A stretch of 64,000 bases of DNA from the NCBI RefSeq assembly GCF_000721495.1, contig NZ_JOHY01000001.1, positions 332,575 to 396,574 on the forward strand. The letters are read 5' to 3'. Position 1 is the first letter of the stretch; each line of letters begins with the position of its first letter. The position numbers and the translations under genes were made by a program. The notes below the pieces were generated by a model. It worked only from the letters and a program-made list of their open reading frames with translations. It was not told where the DNA came from and did not search any database. This DNA is from Streptomyces sp. NRRL F-5123 (GTDB lineage Bacteria; Actinomycetota; Actinomycetes; Streptomycetales; Streptomycetaceae). This document shows, one piece after another, positions 8,814-20,807 of the stretch.

Positions 8814-9329
8814 ATGTCCGCGTACACCCTGCTGGTGCTGCTCGTGGCCGCCGAGCGGCTGCTCGAACTGGTCGCGGCCCGCCGCGGCGCGCGCTGGAGC
8901 TTCGCGCGCGGCGGCACGGAGTTCGGCGCCGGGCACTACCCGGTGATGGTGCTGCTGCACACCGGGCTGCTGGCCGGCTGCCTGGCCGAGGTCCACGCCG
9001 CCGGGCGGCCGTTCGTCCCCGCGCTGGGCTGGCCGATGCTGGGGCTCGCGCTCGCCGCACAGGCGCTGCGCTGGTGGTGCGTCGGGACACTGGGGCCGCG
9101 CTGGAACACCCGGGTGATCGTCGTCCCGGGGCTGCCGCTGGTGGACCGCGGGCCGTACCGGGTGCTGCGGCACCCCAACTACCTGGCCGTGGTGGTGGAA
9201 GGCGCGGCGCTGCCACTGGTGCACGGGGCGTGGCTGACGGCGCTGTGCTTCAGCCTGGCGAACGCCGCCCTGCTCGCGGTGCGGCTGCGGTGCGAGAACG
9301 CCGCTCTCGCGACGGCGGCGCCCGCGTGA
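8814..9329 (+). CDS. srsB: Isoprenylcysteine-carboxyl-methyltransferase-like phenol methyltransferase (SrsB-like)
   Basis: This 171-residue membrane protein has four to five hydrophobic segments and the ICMT C-terminal signature: GPYRVLRHPNYLAVVVEG with Glu and His for S-adenosylmethionine binding. SrsB homologues O-methylate alkylresorcinols at the membrane. ATG 8814 lies 10 bases after the srsA-like stop, with AGGGGG between. The 3' end overlaps the next gene by GTGA. No residue is obviously missing. Confidence 0.85.
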   Translation: MSAYTLLVLLVAAERLLELVAARRGARWSFARGGTEFGAGHYPVMVLLHTGLLAGCLAEVHAAGRPFVPALGWPMLGLALAAQALRWWCVGTLGPRWNTRVIVVPGLPLVDRGPYRVLRHPNYLAVVVEGAALPLVHGAWLTALCFSLANAALLAVRLRCENAALATAAPA

Positions 9330-10357
9330 TCGACCTGCTGGTGGCGGGCGGCGGTCCGGCGGGCCTGGCAACCGCGATCCACGCCGCCCGCGCGGGCCTC
9401 GACGTGGTGGTCGCGGAGCCCCGGCCCGGGCCGGTGGACAAGGCGTGCGGCGAGGGCCTGATGCCCTCGGCGGTACGGCGGCTGGCCGCGCTGGGCGTGG
9501 ACGTGCCGGGCGCCACGCTGCACGGCATCGCGTACCTGGACGGGCGGCACCGCGCCGAGGCCCGCTTCCGCGGCGCGCCCGGGCGGGGGGTGCGGCGCAC
9601 CGCGCTGCACGCCGCGCTCGCGGAGACCGCGGCGGGACTCGGCGTGCGGACCCTGCCGCTGCGGGTCGACGGCGTGCGGCAGGACGCCCGCAGCGTCACC
9701 GCCGCCGGCATCACAGCCCGCTACCTGGCCGCGGCCGACGGGCTGCACTCGCCGCTCCGGCGGGCGCTGCGGCTCGGCACGGACGGCGGACCGGCCGCGG
9801 CGGGGGAGCGGCCCGCCCGCTACGGGCTGCGCCGGCATTTCGCGGTGCCGCCGTGGAGCGACGTCGTCGAGGTGCACTGGTCGGCGCGCGCCGAGGCGTA
9901 CGTCACGCCGGTCGGCCCGGATCTGGTGGGCGTCGCGGTGCTGACCGCCGACCGCGGCCCCTTCGCCGCGCACCTCGCCGCCTTCCCGCGGCTGCTGGAG
10001 CGGCTGCCCGCGCAGGCCGCGACCGCGGCCCGCGGCGCCGGTCCGATGCGGCAGCGGGTACGTGCCAGGAGGGCGGGCCGGGTGATGCTGGTGGGCGACG
10101 CGGCGGGCTACGTCGACGCGCTGACCGGCGAAGGCGTCGCGGTGGCGCTGGCGGCTGCCGAGCAGCTGGTCCGCTGCGTGCTGGCGGACCGCCCGCAGGA
10201 CTACGACGCGGCATGGCGCCGTGTCACCCGCGACTACCGGCTGCTGACCGGCTCCCTGCTGTGGCTGCGCGACCGCCCCTGGTCGGCCCGCCGTATCGTC
10301 CCGGCCGCCGCCCGCTGCCCGGCGCTCTTCAGCGCCGCGGTCAACCGCCAGTCCTGA
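9326..10357 (+). CDS. srsC: FAD-dependent hydroxylase (SrsC-like)
   Basis: This 343-residue flavoprotein belongs to the geranylgeranyl-reductase/aromatic-hydroxylase group. It has N-terminal VAGGGPAGLATAI, KACGEGLMP near residue 40, and C-terminal VMLVGDAAGYVDALTGEGV. In the srs pathway of S. griseus, SrsC hydroxylates the methylated alkylresorcinol so that it oxidises to a quinone. GTG 9326 overlaps the preceding TGA, so the three genes form a tight operon that ends at paired hairpins. Reductase activity on isoprenoids is the alternative. Confidence 0.8.
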   Translation: MIDLLVAGGGPAGLATAIHAARAGLDVVVAEPRPGPVDKACGEGLMPSAVRRLAALGVDVPGATLHGIAYLDGRHRAEARFRGAPGRGVRRTALHAALAETAAGLGVRTLPLRVDGVRQDARSVTAAGITARYLAAADGLHSPLRRALRLGTDGGPAAAGERPARYGLRRHFAVPPWSDVVEVHWSARAEAYVTPVGPDLVGVAVLTADRGPFAAHLAAFPRLLERLPAQAATAARGAGPMRQRVRARRAGRVMLVGDAAGYVDALTGEGVAVALAAAEQLVRCVLADRPQDYDAAWRRVTRDYRLLTGSLLWLRDRPWSARRIVPAAARCPALFSAAVNRQS

Positions 10358-10380
10358 CGGCCCGTCCGCACGGGTCCGGT

Positions 10381-10412
10381 GCCGGGGACGCCCCCCTCAA
10401 GGCGTCCCCGGC
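10381..10412. terminator. Terminator hairpin 1 between srsC and GH43
   Basis: GCCGGGGACGCC (10381-10392) and GGCGTCCCCGGC (10401-10412) form a perfect 12-bp stem with an 8-base loop, just past the srsC-like stop. Confidence 0.75.
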
Positions 10413-10418
10413 TGTGGC

Positions 10419-10452
10419 GCCGTACGCCCGGCCCACGCGCCGGGCGTACGGC
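10419..10452. terminator. Terminator hairpin 2 between srsC and GH43
   Basis: GCCGTACGCCCGGC (10419-10432) and GCCGGGCGTACGGC (10439-10452) form a perfect 14-bp stem with a 6-base loop, followed by a pyrimidine run. With hairpin 1 it separates convergent transcription units. Confidence 0.75.
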
Positions 10453-10493
10453 TCTCCCTCCCGCACCGGCGGCGGGGTCCATGGGGGAACCGG

Positions 10494-12050
10494 CTAGTCG
10501 GCCGCGGGGCCGTAGCGGAACCAGTCGTAGTCGGCGTGGCCCGTGCCGCCCGCGGGGCCGGTCGCGTACGGGCCGAGGTAGACGCCGGTGAAGCCGCCGG
10601 CGACCTGGCTGCTGAGGAAGCGGCCGTCGACGGTGCCGACGTCGCGGCGGCCGTCCGGGGACCGGGTCACGGAGAAGGTGTAGGCCTGGCCGCGGGTGCG
10701 CAGGGCCAGCCGCAGCGGGCCCGGGCCGACCGGGAGTTCGCCGCGGACGGTGCTCGTGCCGGCGACGTGCTCGGTCAGCCGCACCACGGTGCCGCCGTCC
10801 GCGGCGGTCGTGACCAGCAGCGTGATGTGGTGGGTGTCGTTCTGGAGAACCGCGATCCCCGCGGCCTCGCCCGGCGCGCCGGGCGTGAAGTCCAGCTCGG
10901 TCTCGGCGGCGCAGTCGATGTGCTGCTGGCGGCGCCCGACGAAGGCGGGGGTGCTGCGCTCGGCGAGGGTCTGCGGGAGCAGCCGCAGCCGCAGGTGGCC
11001 GGGCCGCTCGGTGAGGCTGTAGGCGTCGGCGGCGGGGCCGCGCAGCAGGTTCCAGACGGCGGTGTCGAGCGTGCCGGCGTCGAAGTGGTCGGTGGTGTCC
11101 GGCACGGGCCAGGGGTGCGCGGGCAGCGCGACCTCGACATGCTCGGTGAGCCGCCCCTCGCCGGGGTTGAGGACCGGCCAGCCGTGCTCCCACTCCACGC
11201 GGGCCAGGAAGGTCTCGCGGCCGAGGTTGGAGTGCGGGCCGCCGTAGATGCGGGAGGCCAGCATGAGCGCGTACCAGTCGCCCGCCGGGGTCTGGACGAG
11301 GTCGGCGTGGCCCACGCCCGACACCGGGTAGGAGCGGCCCAGGTGGCGGTGGGTGAGCACCGGGTTGCCGGGGTGGTTCTCGTACGGGCCGGTCAGCTCG
11401 CGGCTGCGGGCCACGGTCACGGCGTGCTCGTGGGCGGTGCCGCCCTCGGCGAGCAGCAGCACGTACCAGCCGTCGACCTTGTAGATGTGCGGGCCCTCGG
11501 CCCAGCGGGCGTCGACCAGCGCGCCGCTGAAGAGCACGTGCTCGGGGCCGGTGAGCTTGCCGGCCTCCAGGTCCAGGCCGCGCAGCCAGATCTCGGTGCG
11601 GCCGCCGGTGCCGGGGATCTCGCGGGTGCCGAGCAAGTGGGCCGAGCCGTCGTCGTCGAAGAAGAGCGAGGGGTCGAAGCCGGGCGCCTCGGGCAGCCAC
11701 ACCGGGTCGGACCAGTCGCCGGCCGGGTCGTCGGCGGAGATCAGGAAGTTGCCGGAGGCGCCGCGCCCAGCGACGACCGTGCAGACCAGGTGGTAGCGGC
11801 CGTCGGCGTACCGCAGCGTCGGCGCGTAGATGCCGCCGCTCGCCTTGATGCCGCCGAGGTCGATCTGGTCGGCGCGGTCGATCGCGTGGCCGATCGGCCG
11901 CCAGTGGACGAGGTCCCGGCTGTGGTGCAGCGGGATGGCGGGGTGGTAGGCGAAGGACGAGCTGGCCAGGTAGTAGTCCTGCCCGACGCGGATCACCGAC
12001 GGGTCGGGGAAGCAGCCGGGGAGGACCGGGTTGGTCGCCGTGAGCGTCAT
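10494..12050 (-). CDS. GH43-family glycoside hydrolase (beta-xylosidase/arabinofuranosidase type)
   Basis: This 518-residue protein has a five-bladed GH43 domain (about 1-305) with the catalytic base in FPDPS (Asp16). FDPSLFFDDDG and a Glu in WAEGPHIYK are the likely pKa modulator and acid. A C-terminal beta-sandwich of GH43_C2 type follows (about 315-518). There is no signal peptide, so it probably trims imported xylo- or arabino-oligosaccharides in the cytoplasm. ATG 12050 follows AAGGACA. The gene is divergent from a LacI regulator, with GAAACTT-type operators between them, so induction by its substrate is likely. Exact linkage specificity cannot be read from the sequence. Confidence 0.85.
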   Translation of the reverse strand: MTLTATNPVLPGCFPDPSVIRVGQDYYLASSSFAYHPAIPLHHSRDLVHWRPIGHAIDRADQIDLGGIKASGGIYAPTLRYADGRYHLVCTVVAGRGASGNFLISADDPAGDWSDPVWLPEAPGFDPSLFFDDDGSAHLLGTREIPGTGGRTEIWLRGLDLEAGKLTGPEHVLFSGALVDARWAEGPHIYKVDGWYVLLLAEGGTAHEHAVTVARSRELTGPYENHPGNPVLTHRHLGRSYPVSGVGHADLVQTPAGDWYALMLASRIYGGPHSNLGRETFLARVEWEHGWPVLNPGEGRLTEHVEVALPAHPWPVPDTTDHFDAGTLDTAVWNLLRGPAADAYSLTERPGHLRLRLLPQTLAERSTPAFVGRRQQHIDCAAETELDFTPGAPGEAAGIAVLQNDTHHITLLVTTAADGGTVVRLTEHVAGTSTVRGELPVGPGPLRLALRTRGQAYTFSVTRSPDGRRDVGTVDGRFLSSQVAGGFTGVYLGPYATGPAGGTGHADYDWFRYGPAAD

Positions 12051-12073
12051 GGGTGATGCGTGTCCTTCGCTGG

Positions 12074-12088
12074 CCGAAACTTTTCGGG
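12074..12088. promoter_or_regulatory. Operator-like inverted repeat (CCGAAACTTTTCGGG)
   Basis: Five-base arms CCGAA and TTCGG flank ACTT, close upstream of the GH43 start. CGAA-TTCG arms with an AACTT core resemble the sites of BxlR/XlnR-type LacI repressors of xylosidase genes. The neighbouring LacI gene is the likely reader. Confidence 0.5.
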
Positions 12089-12142
12089 CGCACACCGCAG
12101 ACCGCGTCAGGTCTGCGGCCGGGTCGCCGGTGACCCGGTCAA

Positions 12143-12177
12143 CGCTCTCGTGGTCATCGGCGCTGACCACGAGAGCG
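12143..12177. promoter_or_regulatory. 14-bp perfect inverted repeat in the GH43 leader
   Basis: CGCTCTCGTGGTCA (12143-12156) and its exact complement (12164-12177) enclose a 7-base spacer. It lies about 95-125 bases upstream of the GH43 start and lacks a T tract. It could be an mRNA leader hairpin or a protein site; it is unlike the GAAACTT elements on either side. Confidence 0.5.
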
Positions 12178-12246
12178 CCGCCGTGCCCGCCGCGGCGGGC
12201 GGGAAGGTGCCCGCGCGGAGGTCGTGCTGGGACGCCCCGGAGCGTC

Positions 12247-12275
12247 GAAACTTGCGAAATGCTGTCGGAAGTTTC
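12247..12275. promoter_or_regulatory. Paired GAAACTT / AAGTTTC operator
   Basis: GAAACTT (12247-12253) and its inverted partner AAGTTTC (12269-12275) form a spaced 7-bp inverted repeat sharing the core of the site at 12074. Both lie between the divergent GH43 and LacI genes, so a repressor loop or autoregulation is plausible. Confidence 0.5.
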
Positions 12276-12450
12276 AGCGTGACGTTAGAAGCGGCGACCG
12301 GTCCCGTCAACCCTCCCGCCGCAACTCGCCCGCGCGGCGGGCCCGTACGCCCGCCCGCGGAGCCCGGACGGGCCGGTGTCCGCCGCGCACCGGTGCTGCG
12401 GGCCCGGGGCGTTGCCTATGCTGGGAGCCCACCTGCGACAGGAGGCACCG

Positions 12451-13542
12451 GTGGCGGCAGACAGCGCGGGCCGGGTCACGATCGCCGACATCGCCCGCGA
12501 GGCCGGGGTGTCCCTGCCCACGGTCTCCCGGGTGCTCAACGGGCGAAGCGACGTGGCCGCGGCCACCCGGCGCCGGATCGAGGACCTGCTGGCCGAGCAC
12601 GGCTACCGGCGCCGCGCCGGCAGCGGCGCGAGCCGCGCCAACCTCATCGACCTGGTGTTCAACGACCTCGACAGCCCCTGGGCGGTGGAGATCCTGCGCG
12701 GCGTGGAGAAGGTCGCGCACGCCGCCGGCGTCGGCGCGGTGGTCTCCGCGGTGCACCACCACGCGGCCTCCATGCAGCAGTGGCTGGTCGGGGTGCGCTC
12801 GCGCAACTCCGACGGCGTGATCCTGGTCACCTCGCAGCCCGCGCCGCAGCTGAACGCCGAGCTGCGGCGGCTCGGCATGCCGCTCGTGGTGATCGACCCC
12901 GCGGGCGTGCCGACCTTCGACATCCCGACCATCGGCGCCACCAACTGGGCCGGCGGCCGCAGCGCGGTGCTGCACCTGCTGGGCCTCGGCCACCGCCGGA
13001 TCGGCATCATCACCGGGCCGCCCGCCCTGCTGTGCAGCCGCGCCCGGCTGGACGGCTACCGCGCCGCCCTGGAGTCGGCCGGCGCCGAGGTCGACGACGC
13101 CCTGGTGCGGGAGGGGGACTTCTCGCACGAGTCGGGCTTCACCCTCGGCGCCGAGCTGCTGGCCGCCGCGCGCCCGCCGACCGCGGTCTTCGCCTCCAGC
13201 GACCAGATGGCGCTGGGCGTCTACGAGGCCGCCCGGCAGCGCGGCCTGCGGGTGCCCGACGACCTGAGCGTGGTCGGCTTCGACGACCTCCCGCAGGCCC
13301 GCTGGTCGCCGCCGCCGCTGACGACGGTGCGGCAGCCGCTCGCCGAGATGGGCGCGGCCGCCGCCGACATGCTGCTGCAGCTCGTCCAGGGCCGCACCCC
13401 CGACGTGCTGCGGGTGGAGCTGTCGACGTCCCTGGTGGTCCGCGACAGCTCCGCCGCGCCGCGTCAGGACTCCGACGCCGGCACCCGGCCCGGCGGCTCG
13501 GGCTCGGCGGTGGGCAGGAACCGCCCCACGAAGATCTTGTAG
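12451..13542 (+). CDS. LacI-family transcriptional regulator
   Basis: This 363-residue regulator has an N-terminal helix-turn-helix (TIADIAREAGVSLPTVSRVL, about 10-29) and hinge. A type I periplasmic-binding fold follows, with GFDDLPQARWSPPPLTTVRQP near its end. GTG 12451 follows AGGAGG at good spacing. It is divergent from the GH43 gene and the GAAACTT elements, which suggests a local repressor responding to xylo- or arabino-oligosaccharides. The last 30 or so residues (from about APRQDSDAGTRPGG) are not family-like. The stop lies 79 bases inside the oppositely oriented aquaporin gene, as if the original end of one gene was lost. Confidence 0.85.
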   Translation: MAADSAGRVTIADIAREAGVSLPTVSRVLNGRSDVAAATRRRIEDLLAEHGYRRRAGSGASRANLIDLVFNDLDSPWAVEILRGVEKVAHAAGVGAVVSAVHHHAASMQQWLVGVRSRNSDGVILVTSQPAPQLNAELRRLGMPLVVIDPAGVPTFDIPTIGATNWAGGRSAVLHLLGLGHRRIGIITGPPALLCSRARLDGYRAALESAGAEVDDALVREGDFSHESGFTLGAELLAAARPPTAVFASSDQMALGVYEAARQRGLRVPDDLSVVGFDDLPQARWSPPPLTTVRQPLAEMGAAAADMLLQLVQGRTPDVLRVELSTSLVVRDSSAAPRQDSDAGTRPGGSGSAVGRNRPTKIL

Positions 13543-14309
13543 AGCGCCCCGCCCAGCACTCCGCCGACCAGGGGGCCGAGGATCGGCACCCACCAGTAGA
13601 AATTCCCCCACTGGTCCCGCCAGGCGGAGTGGTAGCCGGTGATGAAGCTGGCCAGCCGGGGGCCGAGGTCACGGGCCGGGTTGATGGCGTAGCCCGCGTT
13701 GGCGCCGTAGGCCATGCCGATCGCCACCACGATCAGGCCGATGATGAACGCGCCGAGGTTGGCGCCCGGCGGGGTGTTGAGCACGTCGGTGACGGCCAGG
13801 ATCAGCAGCAGCAGGATCGCGGTGCCGATCACCTGGTCGCGGAAGGCCCCCCACTCGTGCACCCCGGCGGTCAGCGAGCCGTTGCCGGGCAGCGTGGAGA
13901 AGACGATCTGCGTCTTGAAGGTGTGCCCGGGGTCGGCGTGCCCGAGGATCTCGCTGTAGTTCCAGCGCACGATCAGCGCCGCGACGAAGGCACCCGCGGT
14001 CTGCGCGAGCGCGTACGGCACCACCTTGCGCCACGGGAAGCCCTTGAAGGCCGCGAGCGTCAACGTCACCGCCGGGTTGAGGTGCGCGCCGCTGAGCCGG
14101 GCCGCCACGTACACGCCGAGCGTCACGCCCAGGCCCCAGGCCCAGGCGATCGCGTCGTGCCCGCCGAGGCCGCCCTTGGGGGCGGTGAGGTCGCCGCCCG
14201 CGACCACCTGGGCGACCACCCCGGCGCCGATCAGCAGCAGGATCATCGTCCCGGCGAACTCCGCCGCCAGCTCGCCGACCAGTCCCGAGCCCCGTGCACG
14301 TGACGCCAT
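13464..14309 (-). CDS. MIP-family aquaglyceroporin
   Basis: This 281-residue channel has six membrane segments and both half-helix signatures: HLNPAVT (about residue 75) and AINPARD (about 200). The Asp after the second NPAR marks the glycerol-facilitator branch. It conducts glycerol, water or small polyols across the membrane. ATG 14309 follows GGGAAG. No glpK or glpD neighbour is seen, unlike many glycerol operons. Its C-terminal 26 codons overlap the 3' end of the convergent LacI gene. Confidence 0.85.
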   Translation of the reverse strand: MASRARGSGLVGELAAEFAGTMILLLIGAGVVAQVVAGGDLTAPKGGLGGHDAIAWAWGLGVTLGVYVAARLSGAHLNPAVTLTLAAFKGFPWRKVVPYALAQTAGAFVAALIVRWNYSEILGHADPGHTFKTQIVFSTLPGNGSLTAGVHEWGAFRDQVIGTAILLLLILAVTDVLNTPPGANLGAFIIGLIVVAIGMAYGANAGYAINPARDLGPRLASFITGYHSAWRDQWGNFYWWVPILGPLVGGVLGGALYKIFVGRFLPTAEPEPPGRVPASES

Positions 14310-14466
14310 GGCTACCGCTTCCCGCCGGCCCCGCGGGCCGACTGTGGTCGCTGTCGAGTGCGCGCACCGCTCCGGTGCGTGAGAGATCCACCGAAACACG
14401 GGCGCGGCGCGGGGGCGCGCGGGATTAGCCCGTCCGGTCGGAGCGCGGCCCGGTCGCGATGGCGGG

Positions 14467-14500
14467 CGAGGGGGCGCGCCGCGGCAGGCGCGCCCCCTCG
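14467..14500. terminator. 14-bp perfect hairpin in the aquaporin/icd divergent region
   Basis: CGAGGGGGCGCGCC (14467-14480), loop GCGGCA and its exact complement (14487-14500) form a very strong stem. A terminator-like hairpin between two divergent genes is unexpected. It may end a small untranslated RNA or insulate the icd promoter. Confidence 0.5.
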
Positions 14501-14526
14501 TCGTGCTCCCGACGGCAACGGGATAT

Positions 14527-14538
14527 CTTGATATCAAG
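14527..14538. promoter_or_regulatory. Palindrome CTTGATATCAAG upstream of icd
   Basis: A perfect 12-bp AT-rich palindrome stands out in GC-rich sequence, 52 bases before the icd start. It is a good operator candidate for a TCA-cycle regulator; I cannot name the protein. Confidence 0.5.
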
Positions 14539-14587
14539 CAATGTTCTCGATGCCGGCAACGTAGTGCTGGAAACTGGAGCGGAGTAA

Positions 14588-16810
<2,223 letters not shown>

Positions 16811-16847
16811 TCGGCAGCCCCTTCGGACACCTGTCCGCAACACCCCT

Positions 16848-16883
16848 GTCACCCCGGCCGGTCGGTCACCGAGCCGGGGTGAC
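16848..16883 (+). terminator. icd terminator
   Basis: GTCACCCCGGC (16848-16858) and GCCGGGGTGAC (16873-16883) form a perfect 11-bp stem with a 14-base loop, 38 bases after the icd stop. Confidence 0.7.
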
Positions 16884-17003
16884 GGCGTCTCGGTGCGTGA
16901 TCCCTCCGATGATTTACTTCTTGACGAGCGGGCAGGGTGCCGAGTTGACTTCGCGGCACGTGGGCCGCGTCGTGGCGGCCTTATCAGGGGAGGCACCGCC
17001 CAA

Positions 17004-18113
17004 ATGAACACGACAGCCCGCCGAATTGTCGTCGGAACCGCAGTGGCCGCGCTGGCGCTCGCCATGGGCGCGTGCGGCAAGGCCGGTGACGACAAGAAGT
17101 CCGACACCAAGGACAGCAGCGCCAGCAGCGGCGGCGGCAACAAGTCCATCGGTCTGCTGCTGCCGGACACCGTCACGGCCCGCTACGAGAAGTTCGACCG
17201 GCCGCTCATCGAGCAGAAGATCAAGGAGCTGTGCTCCGACTGCAGCGTGGAGTACGCCAACGCGGGCGGCGACCCGGCCAAGCAGGCGCAGCAGGTCAGC
17301 GCGATGGTCGCCAAGGGCGTCAAGGTGCTGATCCTGGACGCGCAGGACTACGTCGGCATCAGGTCCTCGGTCCAGGCGGCGGTGGAGAAGGGCATCAAGG
17401 TCGTCGCGTACGACCGTCTCGCGCAGGGCCCGGTGTCGGCCTACGTGTCCTACGACAACGAGAAGGTCGGCGAGCTGCAGGGCCAGGCGCTGCTGGACGC
17501 GATGGGCGCCAACGCCACCCCGCAGTCCAAGATCGTGATGATCGACGGCGACGAGGCCGACCCCAACGCGGCGGAATTCAAGGCGGGCGCGCACAAGGTC
17601 CTGGACGGCAAGGTGACCGTCGCCTACGAGCAGTCCGGCCTGTGGAAGGGCGATGTCGCCAACCAGAAGGTCACCGCGGCGATCAGCTCGGTCGGCAAGG
17701 ACAACATCAAGGGCGTCTACTCCGCCAACGACACGATGGCCGGCGGTATCGCCACCGCCCTGCACGCCAAGGACATCAACGTACCGCTGACCGGCCAGGA
17801 CGCCGACCTGGCCGCGATCCAGCGGATCCTGACGGGCAGCCAGACCTCCACCGTCTACAAGGCCGCCAAGCCGGAGGCCTTCGCGACCGCCGAGATCGCG
17901 GTGGACCTGCTCCAGGGCAAGGACTTCAAGTCCGTCGCCGACACCACCAAGAAGAGCGGTTCCGGCGAGATGGTGCCGGCCAAGCTGCTCGACGCGGTCT
18001 CGGTGACCAAGGCGAACATCAAGGACACCGTGCTCGCCGACGGCACCTACACCGCCGCGCAGATCTGCACCGGTGACGCCGCCGCCGCCTGCGCCGCGGC
18101 CGGCGTCAAGTAA
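17004..18113 (+). CDS. Sugar ABC transporter substrate-binding lipoprotein (xylose type), orphan
   Basis: This 369-residue protein has a lipoprotein signal (MNTTARRIVVGTAVAALALA, then MGAC with Cys24) and a Ser/Gly/Asp linker. A type I periplasmic-binding fold of the XylF/ChvE group follows: IGLLLPD, ARYEKFDRPLIEQKI, AYDRLAQGPVSAYVSYDN, SANDTMAGGIATAL, PLTGQDADLAAIQRI. Proteins of this set bind xylose, galactose or glucose for CUT2 transporters. No permease or ATPase gene is adjacent, and terminators flank it, so it must serve a transporter encoded elsewhere. ATG 17004 follows GGGGAGG. The Met at lipobox position -3 is uncommon. Confidence 0.85.
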   Translation: MNTTARRIVVGTAVAALALAMGACGKAGDDKKSDTKDSSASSGGGNKSIGLLLPDTVTARYEKFDRPLIEQKIKELCSDCSVEYANAGGDPAKQAQQVSAMVAKGVKVLILDAQDYVGIRSSVQAAVEKGIKVVAYDRLAQGPVSAYVSYDNEKVGELQGQALLDAMGANATPQSKIVMIDGDEADPNAAEFKAGAHKVLDGKVTVAYEQSGLWKGDVANQKVTAAISSVGKDNIKGVYSANDTMAGGIATALHAKDINVPLTGQDADLAAIQRILTGSQTSTVYKAAKPEAFATAEIAVDLLQGKDFKSVADTTKKSGSGEMVPAKLLDAVSVTKANIKDTVLADGTYTAAQICTGDAAAACAAAGVK

Positions 18114-18146
18114 CCACCGCCGAGCGGCACCGCACCACCGCAGCAC

Positions 18147-18185
18147 AGAGCGGGATTCACGCGTCCAGCGCGTGAATCCCGCTCT
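18147..18185 (+). terminator. Strong terminator after the binding-protein gene
   Basis: AGAGCGGGATTCACGCG (18147-18163), loop TCCAG and its exact complement (18169-18185) form a 17-bp stem followed by TCTTCTT, a near-classical intrinsic terminator. Confidence 0.85.
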
Positions 18186-18256
18186 TCTTCTTGACGGCAT
18201 GCCATGGCCCCCTTGACACTGCCTTACGGATTCAGGGGTTCCTTCATCCGCAGACT

Positions 18257-18268
18257 GAGAGCGTTTTC
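18257..18268. promoter_or_regulatory. LacI-type operator candidate GAGAGCGTTTTC
   Basis: This matches 9 of 12 bases of the palindrome GAGAGCGCTCTC in front of the LacI gene at 62900. It lies 126 bases upstream of the CBM56 protein start. Control by that regulator is a guess from sequence similarity. Confidence 0.3.
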
Positions 18269-18393
18269 AACCAGCTGAATCCAAGGGCCGTGGCCGTGTC
18301 ATGGCCTGAAATGCGCAGTGCTGAGCGCGATTCGACCCCCACATACGCGCTGACCTGGCCTTCACTTCGCGAAGCCAGGGAAAGGACCTCACC

Positions 18394-20601
<2,208 letters not shown>

Positions 20602-20807
20602 ACGGCGGTGTTCTCCGCACACGCGCCGGGTTCCCGCAGCACGCGGGGCCCGGCGTCCGGCGTCGAGGGGCCGGGGGCGCGCGGGGCCGAGCGGCCGGGC
20701 CCCCGCGTGCCGTGGGGCCGAGGGGCCGGGGCGCGCGGGGGGAGCGCGCGACGCGCACCGAATCCGCCCCGGCCGCACCCGTGACGTGATCGCGCTACGG
20801 GCCGATA

